NCBI GenBank assembly: GCA_002722845.1
Contig: PBND01000012.1
Location: 1-56,052 of the forward strand
DNA: 56,052 bases
Reading direction: 5' to 3'
From: Myxococcales bacterium
GTDB lineage: Bacteria > Myxococcota > UBA4151
The stretch's first letter is position 1; each line of letters opens with the position of its first letter. Both the position numbers and the translations under genes were made by a program. A model generated the notes under the pieces. That model saw only the letters and a list, made by a program, of their open reading frames with translations. It ran no database searches and was not told where the DNA came from. Positions 1 through 8,235 of this stretch are shown here, piece by piece.

Positions 1-16
1 CACTCTCGGGTGCGAT

Positions 17-850
17 TCACCCTTCCCTAAACAGATCCTCAGCGCTGAAGTCCATGGCGGCCGGGCCTAGGGCGACCATGATGCGGCCATCGGCTCGGAC
101 CCGATCCACCTGACCTCGCCGTCCCGTCAGCAAGCCCTTTCGGATTCGGACCCGATCCCCCGGCGAGAAAGCTGGCGTCGCATTCGCCGCAACCGCCTCC
201 TGCTTTGCTTTCGCAACAAGTCCTGCGAGATCTCGGTCTGGCCTCCAACCCAAGGCATCGCACAGCGGGTCGAGTTGGCTTAAGTTGGCCTGGATGACCT
301 CAAGGGTGCATTCCTCCAAAGCCCGACGCCACCACAGGCAGAAGCCCCGACCGACCTGGTCGCCCAGGCTGTCGTCGCCAGCGGCGAGCGGCGCTTCAGC
401 GTCCAGGCTAAATTCCGCGCCGAGCCCATCGATCAAGGGCTGGAGCGCTTGACGCTTAAGGAGGACCTCTAGGTTCGCCCGATCAGCTTTGGCTTTGGCA
501 TGAATCAGGAGACCCCACGTGTAGCCTTCACCATCGACGCGGACAAAGCGGGCCATGTGATCGTGGAAGGGGAGGGTATCAAGGGCAAAGGGGCTCGAAA
601 GGTGAACCTTAGGGCCACCCAGGCTGTCGTAGGCCTCCGAGGGTCGGATGGAAAAGAGCCACATCTCCTGAACCCGACGGCCATTGGCGAGGGAAGGGGC
701 ATCATCGGTTGTTTTCCAGTCCGCGCCGAGGGCATCCCCTAGGGACTGGAGTCGATCTCTTAAGGCCCGTCGTTCCGGCGTATAAACCATGGAACGCTGC
801 TTGTGAGCCTCGAAGGCCTGAAGGTCATCGGTGCTTGCGGACCACGTCAT
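17..850 (-). CDS. KOW-motif protein of unknown function
   Basis: A 277-residue soluble protein with no signal peptide. The last ~55 residues hold a KOW-type motif (FSPGDRVRIRKGLLTGRRG, then a V-x-RADGRIMVALG strand), as found in NusG, ribosomal L24 and some other nucleic-acid-binding proteins. The N-terminal ~220 residues are not recognised. The start at 850 is chosen because a GGAGGG ribosome site lies about 6 bases upstream and because the ATG overlaps the TGA of the transglycosylase gene (ATGA at 847-850), so the two are probably translationally coupled. An open extension upstream lies wholly inside that gene and is ignored. Functional link to cell-wall turnover is inference from coupling only. 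Confidence 0.75.
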   Translation of the reverse strand: MTWSASTDDLQAFEAHKQRSMVYTPERRALRDRLQSLGDALGADWKTTDDAPSLANGRRVQEMWLFSIRPSEAYDSLGGPKVHLSSPFALDTLPFHDHMARFVRVDGEGYTWGLLIHAKAKADRANLEVLLKRQALQPLIDGLGAEFSLDAEAPLAAGDDSLGDQVGRGFCLWWRRALEECTLEVIQANLSQLDPLCDALGWRPDRDLAGLVAKAKQEAVAANATPAFSPGDRVRIRKGLLTGRRGQVDRVRADGRIMVALGPAAMDFSAEDLFREG

Positions 851-2313
851 GGAGACCCTCCATCGTTTTCCAAAAGAGCCTGGGGTAAGACCTGTAGATA
901 CTGATCGTAGAGCATCTCGACATCCTCTGCATAATCCACGGCAGTGCGCCCTTGGCAAGGCCCATGACGGGCCTGTTTACCATAGGCGCTCTTTCTAAGC
1001 AGGGGGAGGGCGAGGGCGACGCCCTCCCACCAACGGTCGCCGTCCAGTTCCAGTTGACGGGCCAGGGCTCTGGCATCGTCCACGTGTCCCGGCCCAACAT
1101 TGTATGCGGCCAGGGCCATCAATCGCTGGTCGCTATAGGAAGATGCGGATTCGTAGCGATTGATCAAGCGGCGAAGGTAACGAGCGGCCGCAGGGATCGC
1201 CTGAGCGGGGTCGCTTGAGTCTTCAACCCCTAGCTCCTTCGCTGTTCCCGGCATCAATTGCAGGGGGCCCCGGGCACCGGCACTGCTCACCGCATGGGGG
1301 TTTTGACCGGATTCCCGCAAGATGATGGCCCCGAGGAGATGCCAGTCGAAGCCTTGAGCCCGGCCGGCGACCTTCAGGAGGTCATCCCAAGGTGTCATCA
1401 CGCCCCCCAAATCCGTACGGACGAAGGGGCGAGATCGCATCAGCATCCACCGAGGTTGGCTGTAGTAGCGATTCCGCAGCACGGGATAGAGATGCCTAGA
1501 CCTAAACTCGCGAACGAAAGCGTTGAGATCTGGTCGCAGATCTTGGTCCCGGGGATTCAACCACAAGGAGACCGGTCTAGAAGGTCCCCAGCCTTCCCGA
1601 AGTTGGAGTTTCGGGTACATGCTGACGAATGCTTCCGCGTAGCGCCGGGGGACCAGAATTCCCTCGGCGCTCACAGTGCCCGCCTGAAAAGCCTTGAGCA
1701 GACCCCAGGTGCTCATCGGTCGGGGAAGAAGAAGTTGGCGGCAGGGGGGCACGCATTTACCCACGAGGTCGTCGGCAGCAGCGGAGCCGGAGAGGGCAGC
1801 GATCACCTGGGCCGCGGCCCCCTTCTTTGTCACGAGGACGGAATCGCTGTGCTCCATGGCCGGCCCCGCAATTAAGTTCGGTCTGGATGCCGCCGAAAGA
1901 GGGACGCCGATCGCAGCCAGGTCGACCTGGCCCGACGCCAGCCAGTCGAGGGCTTCAGATTCATCTTGAGCGACTTCGACCTGAAGGCGTCTTTGCCATC
2001 GCCGAGCAAGGAGCTGGGAGAGATCGAGAAGAAAGCCCCGGGGTCGACCTCGATAGACAAAGTAATCGGGGGCCGAAGCCACCATGGCGACGGTGAGTAG
2101 GCGCGGAGGCTCATGAGTGGCGGTGGGCTGGGGTGCCACAAGGCCTTGGTCCGGCTTGATCGCCGCTGGGGAATGATCGCTGCGACAAGCCGTTGCTCCG
2201 AGGGTCCACACCACCAGGAGAAAGCCTGCAATGACTAGCCATTGCCGGGGGTGGATAAACAAGGCTAGGAGGCCCTTGTGCTTCCTGACGTGGAGGGGCT
2301 TCCAGTGACTCAT
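847..2313 (-). CDS. mltF: MltF-like membrane-bound lytic murein transglycosylase
   Basis: Cleaves the glycan strands of peptidoglycan with formation of 1,6-anhydro-muropeptides. A membrane segment near residues 26-40 ends in a weak lipobox (ATAC, Cys about 44). Residues ~73-285 form a family-3 solute-binding-like domain and ~305-480 an SLT domain with the catalytic Glu in ILRESGQNP (about residue 335), followed by GARGPLQLMPGTA and ALAAYNVGPG. This two-domain order is that of MltF. A GTG three bases upstream (2316) is an equally good start; AAGGAG lies 6 bases before the GTG and 9 before the ATG. The 5' end overlaps the 5' end of the divergent lipoprotein gene, so its promoter must sit inside that gene. 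Confidence 0.88.
   Translation of the reverse strand: MSHWKPLHVRKHKGLLALFIHPRQWLVIAGFLLVVWTLGATACRSDHSPAAIKPDQGLVAPQPTATHEPPRLLTVAMVASAPDYFVYRGRPRGFLLDLSQLLARRWQRRLQVEVAQDESEALDWLASGQVDLAAIGVPLSAASRPNLIAGPAMEHSDSVLVTKKGAAAQVIAALSGSAAADDLVGKCVPPCRQLLLPRPMSTWGLLKAFQAGTVSAEGILVPRRYAEAFVSMYPKLQLREGWGPSRPVSLWLNPRDQDLRPDLNAFVREFRSRHLYPVLRNRYYSQPRWMLMRSRPFVRTDLGGVMTPWDDLLKVAGRAQGFDWHLLGAIILRESGQNPHAVSSAGARGPLQLMPGTAKELGVEDSSDPAQAIPAAARYLRRLINRYESASSYSDQRLMALAAYNVGPGHVDDARALARQLELDGDRWWEGVALALPLLRKSAYGKQARHGPCQGRTAVDYAEDVEMLYDQYLQVLPQALLENDGGSP
2231..2259 (+). promoter_or_regulatory. possible sigma-70 promoter for the divergent lipoprotein gene
   Basis: ATGACT (2231-2236), a 17-base spacer and GATAAA (2254-2259) match the -35 and -10 consensus at four of six positions each and lie about 45 bases before the GTG start at 2305. 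The site is wholly inside the mltF coding sequence. It is a weak match; it is listed because the head-to-head gene overlap leaves no intergenic room for a promoter. Confidence 0.22.
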
Positions 2314-4035
2314 CACGGCGCGCTCCTTGGCCTCGCACTATGCGCGGCATGCGTATCCCTGCCGAAGGTCAGCACGACCACCGAACGGGATCAAGACCCC
2401 GGAACTCATAGCATGACAGCGGGCGACCTTTTAGGTCGGGAGGATCCGGTACGAGAGCCTGTGACAACGGGGCCAGTGACCACCGAAGAGAGCCCACAAG
2501 AGCTGGTGACACCGACTCGTCCTCTCGATGGGGTTGTGCAGGCTTGGCTGCAAGCGGGCGAGGGGGATACGGTAGCTCAATTTCTCGACCGCTTGGATGA
2601 GGGTGATGAGGATGAGTTGTTGGGTCTTGGCGAGTTGGACATGCCCGAGCCAGCGAAGAGTCTCCTTCGTTATCGCCAGGCGTTGATTCGACACCACCGG
2701 GGCTTGCCCCTTGGTCCCTTGCCCGCACAGCCCCCAGCCATCGAGTTTCAGGCCCTCCATGACCGTGTTCATGGTCTTCGTTTGCCATCCCCCTCCCGCA
2801 GGCTCTGCCTTCTCCTGCCCTTGGACAAAGGGGATATGGGCACAAGCCTTCAAGAAAACTTCACCCTGGGCTTGGGGGAAGACAAGGGTGATTGGGAGCT
2901 CGACGTTCGTTCCAGTGAGCAACCGGAGGCGGCCATCGAGGGCTTTGCCCAGGCGGGCTGCCCCTTGGTGATTACGGGCCCATACCTTTCCCGTACCGAG
3001 CGGGCAGCTCAGCGCGCAGCGATTTTGGGGATGCCGCTGATTTCGATGGGGCGAGATGACACGCTGCCGAGCATTTCGCCCTGGGTCTTCCAAGTTGGCT
3101 TGCCGAACCGTCACCAGATCGAGGCTTTGGTGAAAGGTGCCATCGACTTGCGCGGCTATCGTCGCTTTGCAGTGTTGTTTCCTCGCAGTCGTGACGGCTG
3201 GCAGTCAGCGGAAGCGTTTAGTGAGCAGGTGGGTCGCGCGGGGGCCGAGGTGGTCTACCTTCAGCCCTACATGAAGGGGGAGCGAACATTTACGAGCTTG
3301 GTTGAGGTCATGGTGGGTCGAGATGAATCCAGTCTAAATCGGCGCCGTGATTTCCGAAAATGCGTTAGCGAGATTCCAGAAACCGCAAAGGGGTTACGGA
3401 AAAAGCGAGCCTGGGAGGGCTGTCGGGATCACACCGCCCCCGTCGTGGATTTCGATGCGATCTTTGTCCCGGACGACCTGCGGACAGTACGCCAGTTGAT
3501 GGCCTTTCTTGAGCAGTCAGACATGGTGGCCAGCCTGGATGAGCGAGCCCTGTGGAAGACTCGAAAAGCGACTTCCAATAAGGAGCTGCAGCCGACCCCC
3601 ATTCTGGGTCTGCGGCAACTCAACTCCAACCATTTGGCAAAGAGAACCCGCTTCGCTGTGGACGGCACCCTTTTTGTCGACGCTTTTTACCCCCAGGGAA
3701 AAGAGCACGTCTTAGCAGGGCAGTATGCTCGGGCCTATTATAAGCGTTACAAGCGTAAGCCTGGTCTCTTGGAGGCCACAGCGTTCGATCTCGGCCGATT
3801 GACGGGGGAGTTACTCAAGAATTCTAAGTTGACCGACCGATATCAGCTTCGGGGCCATCTCAGTTCACTCGCCGAGTTCGATGCGATCACGGGACCCTGG
3901 ACCATGGGGCCCGATGGCCAAGTGGCTCGCCCCCTTAAACTCCTGTCGATTCATCGGCGCCATATCATGACCGAACAAGAACGACTCGCCGAACTGGAAA
4001 AGGCAAAGAGCAAAAAGCGAAGAAGGGGTCGCTAG
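2305..4035 (+). CDS. lipoprotein with periplasmic-binding type 1 fold (LpoA/LivJ-like)
   Basis: A 576-residue predicted outer-membrane lipoprotein: short signal ending LALCAAC, then an acidic linker of ~140 residues and a C-terminal periplasmic-binding type 1 domain. That domain begins with RRLCLLLPL, then has GCPLVITGPYLS, GMPLISMGRDD and YRRFAVLFPRSRDGW, and DFDAIFVPDD in the second lobe. The same fold is used by LpoA, the activator of penicillin-binding protein 1A, and by branched-chain amino-acid binding proteins. No permease genes are nearby and a lytic transglycosylase is divergently linked, so a cell-wall role like LpoA is the better guess, but it is inference. Start GTG 2305 has GGAGGGG about 8 bases upstream; a longer GTG start at 2278 lacks support. 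The C-terminus is Lys/Arg-rich. Confidence 0.75.
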   Translation: MTHHGALLGLALCAACVSLPKVSTTTERDQDPGTHSMTAGDLLGREDPVREPVTTGPVTTEESPQELVTPTRPLDGVVQAWLQAGEGDTVAQFLDRLDEGDEDELLGLGELDMPEPAKSLLRYRQALIRHHRGLPLGPLPAQPPAIEFQALHDRVHGLRLPSPSRRLCLLLPLDKGDMGTSLQENFTLGLGEDKGDWELDVRSSEQPEAAIEGFAQAGCPLVITGPYLSRTERAAQRAAILGMPLISMGRDDTLPSISPWVFQVGLPNRHQIEALVKGAIDLRGYRRFAVLFPRSRDGWQSAEAFSEQVGRAGAEVVYLQPYMKGERTFTSLVEVMVGRDESSLNRRRDFRKCVSEIPETAKGLRKKRAWEGCRDHTAPVVDFDAIFVPDDLRTVRQLMAFLEQSDMVASLDERALWKTRKATSNKELQPTPILGLRQLNSNHLAKRTRFAVDGTLFVDAFYPQGKEHVLAGQYARAYYKRYKRKPGLLEATAFDLGRLTGELLKNSKLTDRYQLRGHLSSLAEFDAITGPWTMGPDGQVARPLKLLSIHRRHIMTEQERLAELEKAKSKKRRRGR

Positions 4036-4045
4036 GCCGCTGGGG

Positions 4046-4603
4046 CTAGGTGTCGCAGGGGAGGTCGCCGTAGCCGATCACCAAGCGATCCGAGGGGCTG
4101 TTGGCAAGAAGGTGAACCTCGGCGACCACCCAGCCAGCGGGAGCTGGCAGTGCGAGAATCCCTTTGCTGACCCGCTCGCCGTCGACTTCGAGGACAACGC
4201 CGATTCGATCTGGTGAAAAGTTAAAGCGCCCTCGCTCCTCGGGCCAATCCAAGACCATCACCATGCCAGGAGAGGGGACTGCGCTTCCCCGAGGATAGAA
4301 GCAATCTCGGCGCCGCATGAAGTGTATTAAGTTGCTGTAGCGGCGGAAAAAGTAGGGTGCGTCAGGGGTGTTTGCGACGCCTCCGAGCTTTCTGTAGCTG
4401 GCCGGATCACGGGCAAAGTCCGACTTCAATTCGGCCTGAAATCTGGCTCCGGCAGAAAAAGCAGCCACATCGATGGCCGTTAGATCCCCCTGGCGCCAGT
4501 CCCAATCAGGACCTACATGAGCGCCCAGCAGTTTGCGGGCTTGCTGGAGCAGCCGCAGCCTTGAGCTTGCCTGTTCCTTGTTGCTCGTGAATGATTTGCC
4601 CAC
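4046..4603 (-). CDS. DUF1287-like protein, possibly catalytically degenerate
   Basis: A 185-residue protein without a clear signal peptide. Its layout recalls DUF1287 (YijF), an NlpC/P60-related family: an N-terminal helix with KLLGAHVGPDWDW, a middle segment TPDAPYFFRRYSNLIHF resembling the family's D-RRVPNL-F motif, then SPGMVMVLDW and RIGVVLEVDG. In DUF1287 I recall a Cys in the GVCTDVV motif and a His in the HIGIV motif; here the matching places read GDLTAIDVAAF and DRIGVV, so both appear absent. The assignment is from memory of the family and is tentative. GTG start; the divergent nadE start lies 8 bases away, so control regions must overlap coding sequence. Confidence 0.6.
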   Translation of the reverse strand: MGKSFTSNKEQASSRLRLLQQARKLLGAHVGPDWDWRQGDLTAIDVAAFSAGARFQAELKSDFARDPASYRKLGGVANTPDAPYFFRRYSNLIHFMRRRDCFYPRGSAVPSPGMVMVLDWPEERGRFNFSPDRIGVVLEVDGERVSKGILALPAPAGWVVAEVHLLANSPSDRLVIGYGDLPCDT

Positions 4604-4611
4604 TGTGAGGA

Positions 4612-6222
4612 ATGCCCCCGTCCTTGAAACCGCTTTTGGTCCAAATCAATCCCGTGGTCGGCGATCTGGATGGCAATGCCGCGAAGATCAGACAGGCTCT
4701 CGCCGCCTTTTCGTCCTTTGACCTCGCCATCCTGCCGGAGCTTGCTCTGACAGGCTACCCACCTCGGGATCTTCTGGCCCAGCAGGGATTTGTCGAGGCT
4801 TCAATTGCCCTCTGCCACCAGTTAGCGACAGAGTTTGAAGAGGTGGGTCCGGTCCTGATCGGTGCGCCGGCCCAGCGTATGGGTCGCCTTACCAATTCGG
4901 CCTGGCTCCTTGAGGGGGGGCTGGCCCGACCTGTGCACGACAAAGTGTTGTTGCCGGTCTACGATGTGTTCGATGAACGACGACACTTTGAACGGGGTGA
5001 GCGGGCGACGGTCGTCGAGATCGCCGGCCGGCGAGTTGCCATCACGATTTGTGAAGACCTCTGGGCCGGTGAGGACCTAGAAGAGGCACAGGATTACGGT
5101 CTGCGACCGGTCCATCAACTGGCCGATCAGTGCGACCTCCTCGTCAACCTCTCTGCGAGTCCTTACAGCCGGGGCAAGCCCAAGCGGCGGCGAGAGGTGC
5201 TGAAGGCCGTTGCCCGGCGACTGGGGCGGCCGATCGCCATGGTGAACCAGGTGGGAGCAAACGACGAACTGATCTTTGATGGTGGTAGCGTTTATGTGCG
5301 GCCCGATGGCGAGTTTTACGGTCTGCCGAGCTTCGAGGAGGCCGTTGGCTACGGCGCGCCGGTCGACCCACTGCCAGACCCCCTCCGCTCCGACCGGCGG
5401 GCCTTAATGCTCGGCCTGTCCGATTATCTCGAGAAATCATCCCTCCACAATGTCGTCCTTGGGGTCAGTGGTGGGATCGACTCGGCCCTCGTCGCCGAGA
5501 TCGCAGTGGCAGCCCTCGGTCCGGAGCGGGTCCTCGGTATTGCCATGCCCAGTCGATTTTCTAGCGACCGGAGCGTGTTGGATGCTCGAGACCTTTGTGA
5601 CCGTCTCGGTATGGGCTTAGAAACGTTGAGCATTCACGGGGTGCACGATGCGTTGTCGACAACATTGAGTCGTATCGTCGATGCCAGTGGCCTCACCGAT
5701 GAAAACATACAGGCCCGCATTCGAGGGGCCTTGGTCATGGGTGTTTCCAACAGCAGTGGTGCGATGGCACTCGCCACCGGAAACAAGAGCGAGTTAGCCG
5801 TCGGCTATTGCACGCTCTATGGCGATATGTGCGGCGGATTGGCGCCCATCGGCGATCTGTACAAGACCGCAGTCTACGATCTCTGCCAACGGATCAGTCC
5901 AGGGGACGAGGGTGTGATCCCTGCCAGTATTCAAGAGGCAGCCCCTTCGGCCGAGCTGCGGCCGGAGCAAAAAGACGAAGACAGCCTGCCTCCTTATGAA
6001 GATCTCGATCGCATCCTCTTTCAACTTGTAGAGGCTCGTCGAAGCCCTCAGTGGATCATCGAGCAGGGGGAAGATCGGGATCTCGTCTTACGGATTGCCC
6101 ACCTGCTCAAGGTGACTGAGTTTAAGCGTTGGCAGGCGGCCCCCGTCTTGCGGGTGAGTCGGATGGCTTTTGGTACAGGGCGCCGGATCCCCTTGGTCTG
6201 GCGGCATTGGGAGCGATCATGA
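4612..6222 (+). CDS. nadE: glutamine-dependent NAD+ synthetase
   Basis: Makes NAD+ from nicotinic acid adenine dinucleotide, ATP and glutamine-derived ammonia in the cytoplasm. Two domains: an N-terminal nitrilase-type glutaminase (residues 1-~255) with the triad Glu43 (LPELALTGYPP), Lys111 (HDKVLLPVYDVFDE) and Cys147 (ITICEDLW), and a C-terminal synthetase with the ATP-pyrophosphatase motif SGGIDS (286-291) and ATGNKSELAVGY. Length 536 is normal for the two-domain class. The GAGG before the ATG is only one base away, so a TTG at 4624 (start at LKPLLVQ) is an alternative. It overlaps the next gene by ATGA. Confidence 0.95.
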   Translation: MPPSLKPLLVQINPVVGDLDGNAAKIRQALAAFSSFDLAILPELALTGYPPRDLLAQQGFVEASIALCHQLATEFEEVGPVLIGAPAQRMGRLTNSAWLLEGGLARPVHDKVLLPVYDVFDERRHFERGERATVVEIAGRRVAITICEDLWAGEDLEEAQDYGLRPVHQLADQCDLLVNLSASPYSRGKPKRRREVLKAVARRLGRPIAMVNQVGANDELIFDGGSVYVRPDGEFYGLPSFEEAVGYGAPVDPLPDPLRSDRRALMLGLSDYLEKSSLHNVVLGVSGGIDSALVAEIAVAALGPERVLGIAMPSRFSSDRSVLDARDLCDRLGMGLETLSIHGVHDALSTTLSRIVDASGLTDENIQARIRGALVMGVSNSSGAMALATGNKSELAVGYCTLYGDMCGGLAPIGDLYKTAVYDLCQRISPGDEGVIPASIQEAAPSAELRPEQKDEDSLPPYEDLDRILFQLVEARRSPQWIIEQGEDRDLVLRIAHLLKVTEFKRWQAAPVLRVSRMAFGTGRRIPLVWRHWERS

Positions 6223-6806
6223 CAAAGGACAACAAGGTCGTCGTTAAACTCGATCAACTCGTGACCCGAGGCGGTGATGCTGGAGACACCTCGCTCATCG
6301 GCGGAATAAGGGTCCCCAAGGACCATCTTCGGATCGAGACCTATGGCACCGTTGACGAACTTAACGCCTTGCTCGGGCTCTGTCTTGAATGCCCCGGCGC
6401 ACCGGCGGGAGCATGGCAGGGCCAGTTGCGCCTCATCCAGCAACGACTCTTCGATTTGGGGGCTGAACTGGCCGACGGTCGGCCTGGGGCCGGCGGAAGT
6501 CTTGAGATGGCCGATGTGGAACAGCTTGAGTCATGGATCGAGGAGGCCCTCAGCCCCCTAGAGCCCTTGACCAGTTTTCTTCTTCCCGGTGGCAGTTACG
6601 TGAATGCCCATTTGCATCAGGCCCGGACCGTGTGCCGTCGGGCGGAGCGTTTGACGGTGGCTTTGGGGCGCGAAGAAGCGCTTCGAACGCTCCCTGTGAT
6701 CTACCTCAATCGCCTTTCAGACTTCCTTTTTGCAGTCTCTAGGTGGGTGCTCCATGCGACAGGCGACACCGCCCAGCTTTGGTCCCCTCGCCGGCGGGGA
6801 GACTGA
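6219..6806 (+). CDS. pduO: PduO-type ATP:cob(I)alamin adenosyltransferase
   Basis: Transfers the adenosyl group of ATP to cob(I)alamin to give coenzyme B12. The family's N-terminal signature is present as TRGGDAGDTSLIGG, followed by RIETYGTVDELNALLGL, which line the ATP site, and the later helices carry HQARTVCRRAERL and YLNRLSDFLFAVSRW. The 195-residue length is typical. The start ATG at 6219 overlaps the nadE TGA (ATGA), indicating one operon; an upstream in-frame start is inside nadE and is rejected. No cobalamin riboswitch is possible here because there is no leader. Confidence 0.92.
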   Translation: MTKDNKVVVKLDQLVTRGGDAGDTSLIGGIRVPKDHLRIETYGTVDELNALLGLCLECPGAPAGAWQGQLRLIQQRLFDLGAELADGRPGAGGSLEMADVEQLESWIEEALSPLEPLTSFLLPGGSYVNAHLHQARTVCRRAERLTVALGREEALRTLPVIYLNRLSDFLFAVSRWVLHATGDTAQLWSPRRRGD

Positions 6807-6869
6807 CGGGTGCGCGCCGGCGCATATGCGTGTAGACTACGAACCATTCGAGAGGGGTTTGGCCCGGTC

Positions 6870-8210
6870 ATGTACTGTCGATTCTTGATCATTGGCTTGT
6901 TTCTTTGGACCGGTGCTTGTGTCGGTTCTGAGAGTGGTCAGTGCTCGACTTCTGCCGATTGTGCGCCCGGTATGATCTGCCACAATGCAGCTTGCATCGA
7001 AGACTTCAGTCGCCAGGCTGATGCCGGTGGCGGTGGCGGTGGCGGTGGCGGTGGCGGTGGCCCCGTTCATTGCCGTGTGACCGCCGACTGTCCAGACCAT
7101 CAGTATTGCTACCTGGGAACGGCCGAGTGCCGTGACTTAGAGCCACCAGGCTGCCGAACAGATGCTCAGTGTCGAGCGGACGAACGTTGCGAGATCGCTG
7201 AGGGACGCTCCATTGGAACCTGCGGTGGCGGTGGCGGCGGCTCGGGCTGTGTGGGCGATGGTGACTGTGGCGCCGGTGAACGATGTGAGGACGGCCGCTG
7301 TATTGGCCTGCCCGATGGGGACTGTGTGGATCGTCAGGATTGTCCTGCGAGCCTGAGTTGCCAGGACGGCAACTGCGTCCGTCTTCCGAGTCGTCTGGGT
7401 GAGGATTGTGGTGATGAGCAGGAGTGCGGCAGCGGTGAGACCTGCCTACGGGTCACCGATACGGACACCATCTGTACCCAAGCCTGTGGGCGGGGAGATG
7501 ACTGCCCTTCCGGCTACTTTTGCTACAACCTGGCCGGCGGCCGGATCTGTCTCGACGACCGGCTGCTTCAGCCGGCGGCCACGGCAGACCTGAGGACTGG
7601 CGATCAATGTGTTCAGGAGAATGCGGCCCGGGTCTGTCAGAGCCTTCTTTGTTTGGGCCAAATCCAGACCACCTGCCGCAGCAACTGCTCACGGGATAAT
7701 CACTGTCAGGCGGGTCAGAACTGTCACCTTTTCCAGGGCATGCGAGAGGATGGCACGTCCTTTATGGTCGATCTGTGCGCTGAGCCCGGTGAGTTTGGTG
7801 GTCGGCCTGGGCGCAGTGGCCCTGGCTCCTTTTGTATGGGGCATGACGAGTGTGTCAGTGGTGCCTGCATCGAGAATGTTTGTCGCTCGATCTGTTGCAA
7901 TAGCAGTGACTGTCCCGGTGGTGAGGTCTGTTCCCTACAGTCCTTTGCGCTCGACGCTGAGACCACTCGTATGGCCACCATTTGTCTTCCGACTCAGGGG
8001 GGAACCCAGCCGGGTCGGGCCCAGGCCGGGGCCTCCTGCCGACAACCGACCGATTGTCGTAGTGCACGCTGTCTCGTACCCCAGGGCGAGGATCAGGGCT
8101 TTTGCCTTGATAGCTGCTGTGGTCATTCCGAATGCTCAGGAACGTCTGTTTGCCTGACGAACTTTTTGGAGGGACCGCCAGCGGCGCTGGTTAATCTCTG
8201 CTTGCCTTAG
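6870..8210 (+). CDS. Cys-rich modular lipoprotein (first of pair)
   Basis: A 446-residue predicted lipoprotein (signal FLIIGLFLWTGAC). After a poly-Gly linker (12 Gly) it consists largely of repeated modules of ~18-25 residues with the pattern C-x5-C-x5-C-x4/5-C, for example CSTSADCAPGMICHNAAC and CVGDGDCGAGERCEDGRC; later modules are longer (for example CVSGACIENVCRSICC). Paired cysteines imply disulfide-knotted surface modules. Such proteins are frequent in myxobacteria and bradymonads, with no assigned function that I know. The start at 6870 is chosen because it puts the signal peptide at the N-terminus; an earlier in-frame start adds 20 non-signal residues. Its paralogue follows 25 bases downstream. 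Confidence 0.8.
   Translation: MYCRFLIIGLFLWTGACVGSESGQCSTSADCAPGMICHNAACIEDFSRQADAGGGGGGGGGGGGPVHCRVTADCPDHQYCYLGTAECRDLEPPGCRTDAQCRADERCEIAEGRSIGTCGGGGGGSGCVGDGDCGAGERCEDGRCIGLPDGDCVDRQDCPASLSCQDGNCVRLPSRLGEDCGDEQECGSGETCLRVTDTDTICTQACGRGDDCPSGYFCYNLAGGRICLDDRLLQPAATADLRTGDQCVQENAARVCQSLLCLGQIQTTCRSNCSRDNHCQAGQNCHLFQGMREDGTSFMVDLCAEPGEFGGRPGRSGPGSFCMGHDECVSGACIENVCRSICCNSSDCPGGEVCSLQSFALDAETTRMATICLPTQGGTQPGRAQAGASCRQPTDCRSARCLVPQGEDQGFCLDSCCGHSECSGTSVCLTNFLEGPPAALVNLCLP
7026..7061 (+). repeat. hexanucleotide repeat (GGTGGC) x6
   Basis: Six perfect tandem copies of GGTGGC, encoding 12 consecutive glycines in the linker between the first Cys module and the rest of the lipoprotein. A shorter run of the same unit occurs at about 7224-7235. 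Copy-number change would alter linker length by two Gly without shifting the frame. Confidence 0.95.
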
Positions 8211-8235
8211 ACAGGCGGCGGCATAGGAGCGCGTT

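Noticed and set aside
1258-1875. Plus-strand open frame of 205 codons inside mltF
   Set aside because: Antisense shadow of a clear SLT/solute-binding gene; no recognisable domain.
6811-6824. Inverted repeat TGCGC-GCCG-GCGCA between the adenosyltransferase and Cys-rich genes
   Set aside because: Five-base GC-rich stem without U-run or clear operator context; common by chance at this GC.
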